Shown here piece by piece: positions 32,255-40,704 of a stretch of 64,000 nt of DNA; within the stretch, counting starts at the first letter, position 1; each line of letters opens with the position of its first letter. A model generated the notes under the pieces. It was not told the DNA's origin. It did not search any database and worked only from the letters and a program-made list of their open reading frames with translations. Made by a program: the position numbers and the translations under genes. This DNA comes from JAYWXI01 sp036016955 (GTDB taxonomy: Bacteria; Bacteroidota; Bacteroidia; Flavobacteriales; Weeksellaceae), in contig NZ_JAYWXI010000004.1 in the NCBI RefSeq assembly GCF_036016955.1, forward strand, positions 62,001 to 126,000, read 5' to 3'.

Positions 32255-33076
32255 TTATTTTCTTTTAGATACGATGTAACGGTTAGACACTTTATTTTTC
32301 TTTCTGGTTTTGTAACCTTTAGCCGGCTTACCGTTTCTTGATCTTGGGTGACCTCCTGAAGAACGTCCTTCACCACCACCCATTGGGTGATCTACTGGGT
32401 TCATTACAACCGCTCTGGTTCTTGGTCTTCTACCTAACCATCTGCTTCTACCCGCTTTACCGGATACCGTAAGTTGGTGATCGGAGTTAGATACCGAACC
32501 AATCATTGCGATACACTCGGTAAGAATCATTCTGGATTCTCCTGAAGGCAATTTTACGATGGCATACTTACCGTCTCTGGATGTCAATTGCGCTGAAGAT
32601 CCTGCTGATCTTGCAAGAATAGCCCCTTGACCAGGCTTCATCTCGATACAAGAAATCACAGTACCCAACGGAATGTTTTTTAGTTTCATTGCGTTACCAA
32701 TTTCTGGCTCGCAGCTCTCAGAAGAAATAACTTTCTGATCGACTTTGATACCGCTTGGCGCGATGATGTATCTTTTTTCACCATCAGCGTATTCCAATAG
32801 AGCGATGAAAGCCGTTCTGTTTGGATCGTACTCTACAGATTTTACCGTCGCCTCAACATCAAACTTGTTTCTTTTGAAGTCGATAATTCTGTATTTCTTC
32901 TTGTGTCCACCTCCGGTGTAACGCATGGTCATTTTACCAGTGTTATTACGTCCACCTGACTTTTTAATACCAACAACTAGAGATTTCTCTGGTTTGTTTG
33001 TAGTAATTTCCTCAAAATTGTTCACAATTCTGAATCTCTGTCCCGGGGTGATAGGTTTTAATTTTCTAACAGACAT
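32255..33076 (-). CDS. rplB: 50S ribosomal protein L2
   Basis: L2 is one of the most conserved large-subunit proteins and supports subunit joining and peptidyl transfer. At 273 residues it has full length. Signature: NPVDHPMGGGEGRSSGGHPR; the conserved His of DHP is kept. The N-terminal half holds GGGHKKKYRIIDFKRNKFDV. A 106-bp spacer with a hairpin separates it from rplW. Confidence 0.98.
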   Translation of the reverse strand: MSVRKLKPITPGQRFRIVNNFEEITTNKPEKSLVVGIKKSGGRNNTGKMTMRYTGGGHKKKYRIIDFKRNKFDVEATVKSVEYDPNRTAFIALLEYADGEKRYIIAPSGIKVDQKVISSESCEPEIGNAMKLKNIPLGTVISCIEMKPGQGAILARSAGSSAQLTSRDGKYAIVKLPSGESRMILTECIAMIGSVSNSDHQLTVSGKAGRSRWLGRRPRTRAVVMNPVDHPMGGGEGRSSGGHPRSRNGKPAKGYKTRKKNKVSNRYIVSKRK

Positions 33077-33127
33077 TACTATTATTTATAATTATATGAT
33101 TAATTGCTAAATGCTTTATTAGTTTTT

Positions 33128-33170
33128 AAGCAGAATGCAGGAGAGGGTTTCCACATCCTGCATACCGCTT
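33128..33170 (-). promoter_or_regulatory. Hairpin in the rplW-rplB spacer
   Basis: Perfect 8-bp arms ATGCAGGA (33135-33142) and TCCTGCAT (33156-33163) with a 13-base loop. A 3x3 internal loop and an outer AAGC / GCTT pairing (33128-33131 with 33167-33170) extend it. No U-run follows, so it is not a typical terminator. It would form in the leader of rplB and may be an attenuator, processing site or protein-binding site. Confidence 0.55.
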
Positions 33171-33182
33171 TCAAACTATAAT

Positions 33183-33470
33183 TTACACTGAAAAGATGTC
33201 GATTACTTCGCCTTCTGCAAGCTTTACAATCGCTTTTTTCAGTTTGTTGGTTTTCCCAACCTGTAGTCCTTTTTTGGTGTACTTCGCAGATACTTTCGGC
33301 GCATAAATCATGGTATTTACGTCCGCTACCTTTACACCATAAGCTGCTTCTACTGCGTTTTTGATTTGGATTTTATTGGCTTTAGTATCCACTAAGAAGC
33401 TGTATGTCCCTCTCAAATCCGTCAGATAGTTTGCTTTTTCTGAAATGACTGGTTTAATAATAACTGACAT
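33183..33470 (-). CDS. rplW: 50S ribosomal protein L23
   Basis: L23 sits at the tunnel exit and docks trigger factor and SRP. The 95 residues contain VIIKPVISEKANYLTDLRGT, FLVDTKANKIQIKNAVEAAY and VKVADVNTMIYAPK. It lies 3 bp after rplD. Confidence 0.97.
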   Translation of the reverse strand: MSVIIKPVISEKANYLTDLRGTYSFLVDTKANKIQIKNAVEAAYGVKVADVNTMIYAPKVSAKYTKKGLQVGKTNKLKKAIVKLAEGEVIDIFSV

Positions 33471-33473
33471 GAT

Positions 33474-34103
33474 TTATTTCTTTAAGTTTTCTGTGAATTT
33501 TTCTACCGCACCCTCAACAAACACAATCTCACCAGCGTTGATCAAATCGTAAGAAGAGATCTCGTTGTAAGTAAGAACTTTGGTTTTAGGCAAGTTTCTT
33601 GAAGACAGATAAACATTTTTATTTGCTTCAGGAAGAATATACAAAGACTTCTTACCTTCGAAACCTAACGCGTTGTTGATATTGATAAACTCCTTAGTTT
33701 TAGGGGTTTCAAAAGAAAACGCCTCCAATACTTTAATAGAGTTATCTCTCATTTTTTGAGAAAGAACAGATTTCTTAGCCAATCTCTTCAACGCTTTGTT
33801 AAGCTTGAATCTGTAGTTTCTTGGCTTAGGACCAAATACACGACCTCCTCCTTTGAATACCGGAGATTTAATATCACCGTAACGGGCAGATCCTGATCCT
33901 TTTTGTTTTTTCAACTTCTTAGTCGAAGCCGTAATCTCACTTCTTTCTTTGGATTTATGCGTTCCTTGTCTTTGTGCGGCAAGGTACTGCTTTACTTCTA
34001 GGTAAACCGCGTGTTGGTTAGGCTCAATCCCGAATACCGAATCGTCCAACGTTACTTTTTTCCCGGTTTCCTTTCCCTGGATGTTATATACTACTAGTTC
34101 CAT
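33474..34103 (-). CDS. rplD: 50S ribosomal protein L4
   Basis: L4 reaches into the exit tunnel; in E. coli it also represses the S10 operon. The 209-residue product has the tunnel loop KKLKKQKGSGSARYGDIKSP and GGGRVFGPKPRNYRFKLNKA. Its start overlaps the end of rplC by 10 bp (34094-34103), so translation of the two is probably coupled. Confidence 0.98.
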   Translation of the reverse strand: MELVVYNIQGKETGKKVTLDDSVFGIEPNQHAVYLEVKQYLAAQRQGTHKSKERSEITASTKKLKKQKGSGSARYGDIKSPVFKGGGRVFGPKPRNYRFKLNKALKRLAKKSVLSQKMRDNSIKVLEAFSFETPKTKEFININNALGFEGKKSLYILPEANKNVYLSSRNLPKTKVLTYNEISSYDLINAGEIVFVEGAVEKFTENLKK

Positions 34104-34717
34104 CTTCTTACAATTACATATGAATTTTTAGCTCCCGGAACAGCACCTTTTACAACTAAAAGATTTTGTTCTTCATCAACTTTCAACACTTGCAGGTTCT
34201 GTACGGTAACTTGCTTACCTCCCATTCTTCCTGCCATTCTCATCCCCTTGAATACTCTCGAAGGATCAGATCCCGCACCAATAGAACCCGGCGCTCTCAA
34301 TCGGTTGTGCTGCCCGTGAGTTTGCTGCATTACACCGCCGAAACCGTGTCTTTTCACAACCCCTTGGAAACCTTTACCTTTAGACGTTCCGGTTACATCC
34401 ACAAATTCTCCTTCAGAGAAAAGATTAACCTTCACCTCATCTCCTACTTTCAAGTGATCGAATCCGTGATGGAATTCTACCAACTTGGCTTTAGGAGCCG
34501 AACCAGCCTTTTTGAAATGACCGGCCAACGCTTTACCAACGTTCTTCTCACTCTTGTCATCGAAACCCAACTGATAGCCCACATAGCCATCATTCTCTAC
34601 GGTTCTGACCTGTAAAACCGAACATGGCCCCGCTTGAATAACTGTACATGGAATATTCTTCCCGTTCTCGTCAAACAATGAGGTCATACCGATTTTTTTA
34701 CCAATAATACCTGACAT
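34094..34717 (-). CDS. rplC: 50S ribosomal protein L3
   Basis: L3 is an early assembly protein close to the peptidyl transferase centre. The 207 residues begin MSGIIGKKIGMTSLFDENGK and include the loop TSKGKGFQGVVKRHGFGGVM and GRMGGKQVTVQNLQVLKVDE. It is the first gene of the cluster here; rpsJ, its usual upstream partner, is absent. A clear promoter lies about 100 bp upstream. Confidence 0.98.
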   Translation of the reverse strand: MSGIIGKKIGMTSLFDENGKNIPCTVIQAGPCSVLQVRTVENDGYVGYQLGFDDKSEKNVGKALAGHFKKAGSAPKAKLVEFHHGFDHLKVGDEVKVNLFSEGEFVDVTGTSKGKGFQGVVKRHGFGGVMQQTHGQHNRLRAPGSIGAGSDPSRVFKGMRMAGRMGGKQVTVQNLQVLKVDEEQNLLVVKGAVPGAKNSYVIVRRWN

Positions 34718-34820
34718 TATACTAAATTATTATATCTTGTTATTTACTTGATTTTCATTTCACTTTAAAAAGCACTTCTATTTTTTGCTTTAGGCGTACT
34801 TCTCCCGTAAAATGAGTGTG

Positions 34821-34851
34821 CAAATTTATGTTTTTTTTCTTAACTGACAAA
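34821..34851 (-). promoter_or_regulatory. Promoter of the S10-spc-alpha ribosomal cluster
   Basis: On the minus strand: -33 element TTTG (34848-34851), a 19-bp spacer and -7 element TAAATTTG (34821-34828). This is the full Bacteroidota consensus for the primary sigma factor. Transcription would begin near 34814, leaving a leader of roughly 95 bases before rplC. Confidence 0.75.
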
Positions 34852-35013
34852 CAGCAAGTTAAAAATATTTTGATTTTTAGACGATTTCATCCGATATTTT
34901 TCCTCGTTAGCCTTTTTTCCTCCTTTCAAAAGGCCTTTATCTAAGATTTCATCTCTCCCTTCTCCGTTCGCAACACCACAACCTCCAACCCACGAAAATC
35001 GTCATACCCAAAT

Positions 35014-35040
35014 AAAAAAAGGACCGCCCAAAGCAGTCCT
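35014..35040 (-). terminator. Terminator of serS
   Basis: AGGACcGC / GCaGTCCT with a 5-base loop. The A-run at 35014-35020 gives U residues on the minus strand. Confidence 0.8.
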
Positions 35041-35069
35041 CAACAATTTAGTCCTAAGATTTTTTAGTT

Positions 35070-36341
35070 CTAATCAATCGTATCAAATCGGGTATACTCT
35101 GCGATTTTCGCCGGAATCTTGATCCCTTTTTCCGTCTGATTGTTTTCCAAAAGGGCCGCCATAATCCGAGGCAAAGCCATTGCCGAACCATTAAGCGTAT
35201 GCGCCAACTGCGCCTTGCCTTCCGCTCCTTTGTAACGGCACTTCAAGCGATTAGCCTGAAACGTCTCAAAATTGGATACCGAACTGACCTCCAGCCACTT
35301 CTCCTGCGCCGCACTCCAAACCTCAAAATCATAAGTCATCGCCGAAGTAAAGCCCATATCTCCTCCGCACAGCCTCAATATCCTGAACGGAAATTCCAAA
35401 TCGGTTAAAAGCCCTTTCACGTGCTCCACCATTTCCTCAAGCGCCGCATAGGAGTTCTCCGGTTTTTCAATGCGCACAATCTCCACTTTTTCAAACTGGT
35501 GTAAACGATTAAGCCCGCGCACGTGCGCCCCATAACTCCCCGCTTCCCGACGATAACATTGGGAAAAAGCCGTATTCTTAACCGGAAGATTTTTCTCCTC
35601 CAAAATCACATCCCGATAAATATTGGTTACCGGAACTTCCGCCGTGGGAATCAGGTAAAGGCCATCCTCCCCAATATAATACATCTGTCCTTCCTTATCC
35701 GGCAATTGCCCCGTACCATAACCCGAAGCCTCATTAACCACATGCGGAGGATTCACTTCCAAATACCCCGCTTCCACGTTTTTATCCAAGAAATACTGAA
35801 CCAAAGCCCGCTGCAGCCGAGCCCCCTTTCCTAAATAAACCGGAAAACCTGCTCCGGCAATTTTCACCCCAAGTTCGAAATCAATCAAGTTGTACTGTTT
35901 GGCCAATTCCCAGTGAGGCACCGCACCTTCGCCCAAGCCCTCCACTTCATGAGATTGATAAACCACCTCATTGTCCTCTGCCGACTTTCCCGCTTTTACC
36001 AACTCGTTCGGGATATTCGGAATAAGGTACAACGTTTCCAAAAGCGTCTTCTCACTTTGCTCCAACTTTTGCTTCAAATCCTGAGAAGCCGTCTTATATT
36101 CCGCCGTGCGAGCCTTCGCCGCCTCGGCTTCCTCTTTCTTCCCCTCCTTCATTAACAATCCTATCGCTTTGGATATTTTGTTCATCTGAGCCAAAGTTTC
36201 ATCCAGCTCAAATTGTATTTTTTTCCGTTCATCATCCGTTGCGATAGCCTCTTCCACCAAATGAAGTTGTTGGAAATGCCGCTTGCGGAGCCCTTCCATA
36301 ACGCGCTCTTTATTCTCGCGCAGAAAATTGACCTGTAACAT
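35070..36341 (-). CDS. serS: Seryl-tRNA synthetase
   Basis: SerS charges tRNA-Ser. The 423-residue product has the N-terminal two-helix coiled coil that grips the tRNA variable arm (about 30-100). The class II catalytic core follows: TAEVPVTNIYRDVI, motif 2 FSQCYRREAGSYG, and motif 3 NGSAMALPRIMAALLENNQ. A TAAATTTG -7 box lies at 36423-36430 (minus). In many bacteria serS stands elsewhere; here it directly precedes the ribosomal cluster. Confidence 0.97.
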   Translation of the reverse strand: MLQVNFLRENKERVMEGLRKRHFQQLHLVEEAIATDDERKKIQFELDETLAQMNKISKAIGLLMKEGKKEEAEAAKARTAEYKTASQDLKQKLEQSEKTLLETLYLIPNIPNELVKAGKSAEDNEVVYQSHEVEGLGEGAVPHWELAKQYNLIDFELGVKIAGAGFPVYLGKGARLQRALVQYFLDKNVEAGYLEVNPPHVVNEASGYGTGQLPDKEGQMYYIGEDGLYLIPTAEVPVTNIYRDVILEEKNLPVKNTAFSQCYRREAGSYGAHVRGLNRLHQFEKVEIVRIEKPENSYAALEEMVEHVKGLLTDLEFPFRILRLCGGDMGFTSAMTYDFEVWSAAQEKWLEVSSVSNFETFQANRLKCRYKGAEGKAQLAHTLNGSAMALPRIMAALLENNQTEKGIKIPAKIAEYTRFDTID

Positions 36342-36422
36342 ATTTTATCTTAAAGGGTTGTTTATAAAAATTAATAAAATGAAGGCGACAGCAAAATCGC
36401 TCGTCACCATTCTTAAGTCCTG

Positions 36423-36430
36423 CAAATTTA
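36423..36430 (-). promoter_or_regulatory. -7 box of serS
   Basis: Reads TAAATTTG on the minus strand, matching TAnnTTTG, with a leader of about 75 bases before the serS ATG. Confidence 0.4.
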
Positions 36431-36434
36431 ATGA

Positions 36435-36923
36435 TTATTTTACGATTCGGATGACATTAGGCTGCCCTTCCACTTTTTCAAACACAAGCGTCCCCTTGTA
36501 AAATACCCGCTTAATCCGAAACCACTGCGACGTCCACTCGTATTCCAGCCGTAAAGCATCCTCCTCAATCTCCGTCGAAGCCGAGGTAAGATAACGCACC
36601 ATTAGATTGGAAACATAAATCGACTCCCCCGCCGTACCGCCACTCTGAAGCGTTCTCGTAGCCCCGGCTACATATTCCAAATAATACCGTCCCTCCGAAT
36701 CCGTTTTTTTTGACGCCGACACCGTCACCCCGTCTCGAAGCGCATCCGAATCATAAAGAACCACCGAACTATACGCCGCCGAATTCGCCGTGTTCAATAG
36801 ATCCACACCCGCCGCATCCGAAACATAAAAGTGTAAAACCTGATCCATATTCGCCCCCGTCACTTGATCGCCGCGGCAACCGAAAAGCCCCAATAAACCC
36901 GTAAAAAAAATCAAATACTTCAT
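36435..36923 (-). CDS. Lipoprotein of unknown function
   Basis: A 162-residue product with a lipoprotein signal peptide (MKYLIFFTGLLGLFGC, Cys16). The mature part has no recognised domain; it is rich in Ser, Thr, Val and Tyr and may be all beta. A segment reading DSEGRYYLEYV resembles surface beta-sandwich proteins, but this is weak. It overlaps the upstream flippase gene by 4 bp (36920-36923), so it belongs to the same operon as the flippase and glycosyltransferase. Confidence 0.78.
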   Translation of the reverse strand: MKYLIFFTGLLGLFGCRGDQVTGANMDQVLHFYVSDAAGVDLLNTANSAAYSSVVLYDSDALRDGVTVSASKKTDSEGRYYLEYVAGATRTLQSGGTAGESIYVSNLMVRYLTSASTEIEEDALRLEYEWTSQWFRIKRVFYKGTLVFEKVEGQPNVIRIVK

Positions 36924-38140
36924 CCTAGTTTGGAAAATTTATAAACGAAAAAAATCACCGCCATCACACCGCCCAAAGTTATGCAAATTAAAGAAATCAA
37001 CGCCGCAACCAATGGTTTTTCACCCGGAAGAAAAAACAGATACCCCAAAAGCATCAACAGCAAAATCACCACCCCTATAAACAAACTAGCCGTAATATGC
37101 CCCATCGCCGACAACAAATTCCCCATCGGAATTCTCATCAAAATACAAGACGCCATCTGCCAAAACATGATTTTCAAAACCGAAACATCTTGACACCCCT
37201 CTCCAAACAAAGCCATAAGCTCCCGCGAAAACCAATACCCCGAAACCAAAAGCACTCCCGTTACCGGAACAAAAATAAAATAATACGTCTTAATAAAATG
37301 CCTTAAATATGTCTTTTGGTCCGCTCGCCTGCAAAGTTCGGGATACAACGTCTGGGTATAAACCTGAGCCAAAAAAATAAGATTCATCGGAATAAGCGTA
37401 CTGATCTTATACCACCCCACAGCCTCGGCAGAAAAATAACGTCCAACAAAAAAAACATCCAACAAAAACACCCACATAAAAACGATATACGTCAAAACCG
37501 ATTTAATCGAGAAATCCCAAAAAGCCTTACGAAACCCCTGCTCTAACGAAACCCATGAAGAACGAAACCGATGAAGAAACAAAACACTAAACGGATACAA
37601 ACACAAGGAAACCACATACCCCCAAGCCCCATAAAAAATCGTCAGAAGCACTCCTGAAACCAAGGCTACACTATTGCTCACAATCTCTATTCTGGCGTAT
37701 TTCTTATTATCCAATTCGGCGCGAACCTCTGCCTTAGCCTGCTCCAAAAGAAACAAACCAAAGAGCCGAAAAAGCATCAGAAAAACCAATCCCAAAACCG
37801 CCCATTGCCCCCAATAAAACACCAAAGCCGAAGCAATAACCACCACCGATAAAACCGCCTGATAGCCCATCCCTTGCCGCAAAGCATAATGCCGCAAATC
37901 CTGCAATGCCTCTCCGTCGGAACGTGCCCCAAACCTCAGCATTCCGTGCGAAGCTCCAAATCCGACCATGGGAATAAAAAATCCAACAAAATTCAAAGCG
38001 ATGGTAAGCCTCCCAAATTCGGATTCGGAAAGAACCCAAACCAAAAAAAGCATCATCCCAAACGCCAAAATTTTAGCATAAACCGATGACACCCCAACCC
38101 ACCAGCCCGACTGGCGAATAAACCCGCTAATCCCCCTCAT
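36920..38140 (-). CDS. Oligosaccharide flippase (Wzx-like)
   Basis: A 406-residue integral membrane protein of the MOP superfamily, with about twelve hydrophobic segments. It probably flips lipid-linked sugars across the inner membrane for a surface polysaccharide or glycan. Family-like parts are the N-terminal ILAFGMMLFLVWVLSESEFG and RLTIALNFVGFFIPMVGFGA. It overlaps the glycosyltransferase gene upstream by 14 bp and the lipoprotein gene downstream by 4 bp. No polymerase or sugar-nucleotide genes are linked. Confidence 0.85.
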   Translation of the reverse strand: MRGISGFIRQSGWWVGVSSVYAKILAFGMMLFLVWVLSESEFGRLTIALNFVGFFIPMVGFGASHGMLRFGARSDGEALQDLRHYALRQGMGYQAVLSVVVIASALVFYWGQWAVLGLVFLMLFRLFGLFLLEQAKAEVRAELDNKKYARIEIVSNSVALVSGVLLTIFYGAWGYVVSLCLYPFSVLFLHRFRSSWVSLEQGFRKAFWDFSIKSVLTYIVFMWVFLLDVFFVGRYFSAEAVGWYKISTLIPMNLIFLAQVYTQTLYPELCRRADQKTYLRHFIKTYYFIFVPVTGVLLVSGYWFSRELMALFGEGCQDVSVLKIMFWQMASCILMRIPMGNLLSAMGHITASLFIGVVILLLMLLGYLFFLPGEKPLVAALISLICITLGGVMAVIFFVYKFSKLG

Positions 38141-39278
38141 TCTTATCCCTCAAAACGTTTTTATAAACTTCATGAAACTGCCCTCCAACCGCTTCCGGAG
38201 AAAAAACCTTTTGAGCAAATGCTCTAATCTTTTCTCTGTCGTAGCATCCTTTTTCCTCCAAAGCCTCCGCCATTGCCGCACTTAAAAGCAAAGAATCTGG
38301 CTTTTCGAGAAGCCATCCAAAGCCTTCCGGAAAAAACTCGCTAACCCCACCCACATCCGTAGAAATCACTTTGGTTCCGCAAGAAAAAGCCTCCGCAATA
38401 ACACAAGGCTGATTTTCATCTTCACTAAACAAAATAAAATAATCGCACCGTCGCATCCGCTCGGCCACCTGTGCCAAGGTTTGCGCCCCAAAAACCACTA
38501 TTACCTCCCCAAAACCGGATTGCCAAGCCCGCTGCCGAAGCGCAGACAAATCGTTCTCCGAACCGTCGCCGCCAATTTCCAAGCGAAAACGATACCCTTT
38601 CTTCATCAAACCAATGGCGGAGTCTAAAATCTCCATCGGTTTTTTACGCCGTATCAGATTGGAAACATGAAGAAAAGTAACCGTTGCCGAATCTGCCCTT
38701 TTCTCCGAAACAAAAAGTCCCGTATCAACCACATTGGGAATAACTTTCATTTCCCGTTTAATCCCCAGCGTCTGGAGCCCCAAAGAAAGCTCTCGGCTTA
38801 CCGGCAAAACCAAAGAAGACTGATTGCCCAAATACCAAGCCATCCATCGCTTTCCCCAAGAAAGTCGAGACCGATTTTTTTTTCGTAACGCCGTCCAATG
38901 CTCGGTCACCACATAAGGAATTCCCCATCTTTTTTTCAACCATACCGCAAAAAATAACGGCGTATACAAAACATTCGCATGAACCACATCCGGCTGTTGC
39001 ACAAGCCTAAACCCCAAACGATACGCCCGCATTCGTTCCAAAAAATTAAAAATCGGAAAAGCTCTCTTTTTATAATAAACCGTTACAACCCTTACCCCTT
39101 CGCGCATTCGATCTTCCACCTCAAACCGAGCTTCAAGCCCCGAATCCCCGATGGCATGAAGCACTTCAACCTCATCCAAAACCGAAGCCGCCTGCGCATG
39201 CCTATGCACAAAATTACCATTGGTCGGCTCCAAACGGTTAGGAAACCACGACGAAATAAAAAGTACCCGGTAACACAT
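38127..39278 (-). CDS. Glycosyltransferase family 4
   Basis: A GT-B fold glycosyltransferase of 383 residues. It has the N-terminal acceptor domain (FISSWFPNRLEPTNGNFVHR) and a C-terminal nucleotide-sugar domain with FLHVSNLIRRKKPMEILDSA. The donor site is EDENQPCVIAEAFSCGTKVI followed by STDVGGVSEF. Substrates are unknown; the adjoining flippase suggests cell-surface glycan synthesis. It is first in a three-gene operon with overlapping ends. Confidence 0.9.
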   Translation of the reverse strand: MCYRVLFISSWFPNRLEPTNGNFVHRHAQAASVLDEVEVLHAIGDSGLEARFEVEDRMREGVRVVTVYYKKRAFPIFNFLERMRAYRLGFRLVQQPDVVHANVLYTPLFFAVWLKKRWGIPYVVTEHWTALRKKNRSRLSWGKRWMAWYLGNQSSLVLPVSRELSLGLQTLGIKREMKVIPNVVDTGLFVSEKRADSATVTFLHVSNLIRRKKPMEILDSAIGLMKKGYRFRLEIGGDGSENDLSALRQRAWQSGFGEVIVVFGAQTLAQVAERMRRCDYFILFSEDENQPCVIAEAFSCGTKVISTDVGGVSEFFPEGFGWLLEKPDSLLLSAAMAEALEEKGCYDREKIRAFAQKVFSPEAVGGQFHEVYKNVLRDKNEGD

Positions 39279-39301
39279 CCTTCAATCCCATTAGTGAAAC
39301 A

Positions 39302-39309
39302 CAAATATA
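39302..39309 (-). promoter_or_regulatory. -7 box of the glycosyltransferase/flippase operon
   Basis: Reads TATATTTG on the minus strand, matching TAnnTTTG, 24 bases before the ATG. It abuts the U-run of the terminator of the upstream gene. Confidence 0.45.
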
Positions 39310-39334
39310 AAAAAAACCACCATGCGGCGGTTTT
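39310..39334 (-). terminator. Terminator after the 39364-39855 gene
   Basis: AAAACCaCC / GGcGGTTTT with a 4-base loop and a U-run on the minus strand. Confidence 0.7.
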
Positions 39335-39363
39335 CAATACTCATCCTAAGTAAAAAGTTATTC

Positions 39364-39855
39364 TTATTCGGCATAAATACCGGCCCAACTCTGCTTAAGC
39401 GGCAGAAGGAAATCCGACAAAAACGCCACATAGTTCGATTTAGAAAAATCGAAAACCTCGATCTCCCGAGAAAGACGCCCTTCCTTCAACGCCGTACGAA
39501 ATGCCTGAAGCGTCATGGTTTTCACCTCGCCCTCTTCCACAAAGCAGGCCTTCATCCTATCGAAAAGCCCCAGCTGAAACTGCCCGTCCAACTCCCGCAT
39601 CAACCCGTTGAGCGCATCAATAGAACAGCCCGACGCCGCTTCCTTTTCTTCATCAACCGCAATGACGATAAACTGATTCTTCTCCACCTTAAACGAGGAA
39701 GAAAGCGGTTTGCCATGCGCCGCCCAAGACCCTAAAAAATCGTAAAGTCTCTCGGCAATCACTTTACTTTCCTTCGCCGTAAAAGGCCTTGAAGCAGGGT
39801 AAATCAGCACCCTGTAATCGTTCATTTCTATAATTTCGGATTCTTCTATTTTCAT
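39364..39855 (-). CDS. Conserved flavobacterial protein of unknown function
   Basis: A 163-residue soluble protein of a family widespread in flavobacteria; homologues are often labelled ABC transporter ATPase, but no Walker A, Walker B or signature motif is visible here. Conserved-looking blocks are YRVLIYPASRPFT, LGSWAAHGKPLSSSFKVEKN, FIVIAVDEEKEAASGCSIDA and LLPLKQSWAGIY. The GCSID segment with Cys stands out. The start could be Met11 (39825). It lies 30 bp downstream of the Fe-S protein gene 39886-40665 and is probably the last gene of that operon. Confidence 0.8.
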   Translation of the reverse strand: MKIEESEIIEMNDYRVLIYPASRPFTAKESKVIAERLYDFLGSWAAHGKPLSSSFKVEKNQFIVIAVDEEKEAASGCSIDALNGLMRELDGQFQLGLFDRMKACFVEEGEVKTMTLQAFRTALKEGRLSREIEVFDFSKSNYVAFLSDFLLPLKQSWAGIYAE

Positions 39856-39885
39856 TTTTTAAACCTAAAACGTTTAATTATTTTT

Positions 39886-40665
39886 CTACAAGTCCTCGGC
39901 TTCGGTAATCAATTCCACGATGTCCTTCACTTCAACCTGATGGTTTTGGTTAAAATGCTTTACCCCGTCCGTCATCATCGTATTGCAGAAAGGGCATCCC
40001 GTGGCTATGACCTCCGGAGCACTTTTGAGAGCCTCCTCCGTCCTCTCGATATTGATATCCTTCACTCCCTTTTCGGGTTCTTTAAACATCTGCGCCCCTC
40101 CGGCTCCGCAACAAAGCCCATTTTGCTTGCAGCGCTTCATTTCCACCAACTCTGCGTCCAGTTTTTTGAGAAGTTCCCGTGGTGCCTCATACTCACCGTT
40201 AGCTCGGCCGAGGTAGCAAGGATCGTGAAAAACGATTTTCTTACCTTCAAATTTTCCTCCCTCAATTTTCAATCGTCCTTCTTCCATCAACTGCTTTAAA
40301 AACTGCGTATGATGAAGCACCTCGTAAGTCCCACCCAAAGCAGGATACTCATTTTTCAACGTATTGAAACAATGCGGACAAGCCGTTACAATCGTCTTCA
40401 CCCCGTAACCGTTAAGCACCTCAATATTAGTAAGCGCCATCATTTGAAAAACAAACTCGTTTCCGGCACGTTTCGCCGGATCTCCCGTACAACTCTCCTC
40501 CTGCCCCAATACGGCAAATGACACCCCCAACTCATTCAAAAGCTTACAAAAAGCACGAGTGATTTTCTTTGCACGGTCATCAAAACTGCCCGCACACCCC
40601 ACCCAAAACAACACTTCCGGAGCCTTACCTTCCGCGGCATATTCTGCCATCGTTTTAATATGCAT
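39886..40665 (-). CDS. (Fe-S)-binding CCG-domain protein (heterodisulfide reductase B-like)
   Basis: A 259-residue protein with two cysteine-rich CCG domains, as in HdrB/HdrD, GlpC and LutA, where they hold an unusual iron-sulfur cluster for electron transfer. Cys motifs: VGCAGSFDDRAKK, QEESCTGDPAKR, TACPHCFNTLK, HDPCYLGRANG, NGLCCGAGGAQ and ATGCPFCNTMM. It follows the membrane Fe-S protein gene by 39 bp; the two likely act as one complex that passes electrons to or from the quinone pool. The redox partner is unknown. Confidence 0.9.
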   Translation of the reverse strand: MHIKTMAEYAAEGKAPEVLFWVGCAGSFDDRAKKITRAFCKLLNELGVSFAVLGQEESCTGDPAKRAGNEFVFQMMALTNIEVLNGYGVKTIVTACPHCFNTLKNEYPALGGTYEVLHHTQFLKQLMEEGRLKIEGGKFEGKKIVFHDPCYLGRANGEYEAPRELLKKLDAELVEMKRCKQNGLCCGAGGAQMFKEPEKGVKDINIERTEEALKSAPEVIATGCPFCNTMMTDGVKHFNQNHQVEVKDIVELITEAEDL

Positions 40666-40704
40666 TTTCTCTTTTTTTAAATTAAACTAATACCGCGCGC
40701 CATT

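Larger units (their letters stand above)
34718..35069. other. 352-bp intergenic region between rplC and serS
   Basis: Holds the serS terminator (35014-35040), the ribosomal cluster promoter (34821-34851), and a leader of about 95 bases before rplC. The stretch between is AT-rich with no credible gene; in particular there is no rpsJ coding sequence in any frame. Confidence 0.7.

Noticed and set aside
39364..39855. ABC transporter ATPase, a common label for this family
   Set aside because: No Walker A, Walker B or signature motif is present in the 163 residues.
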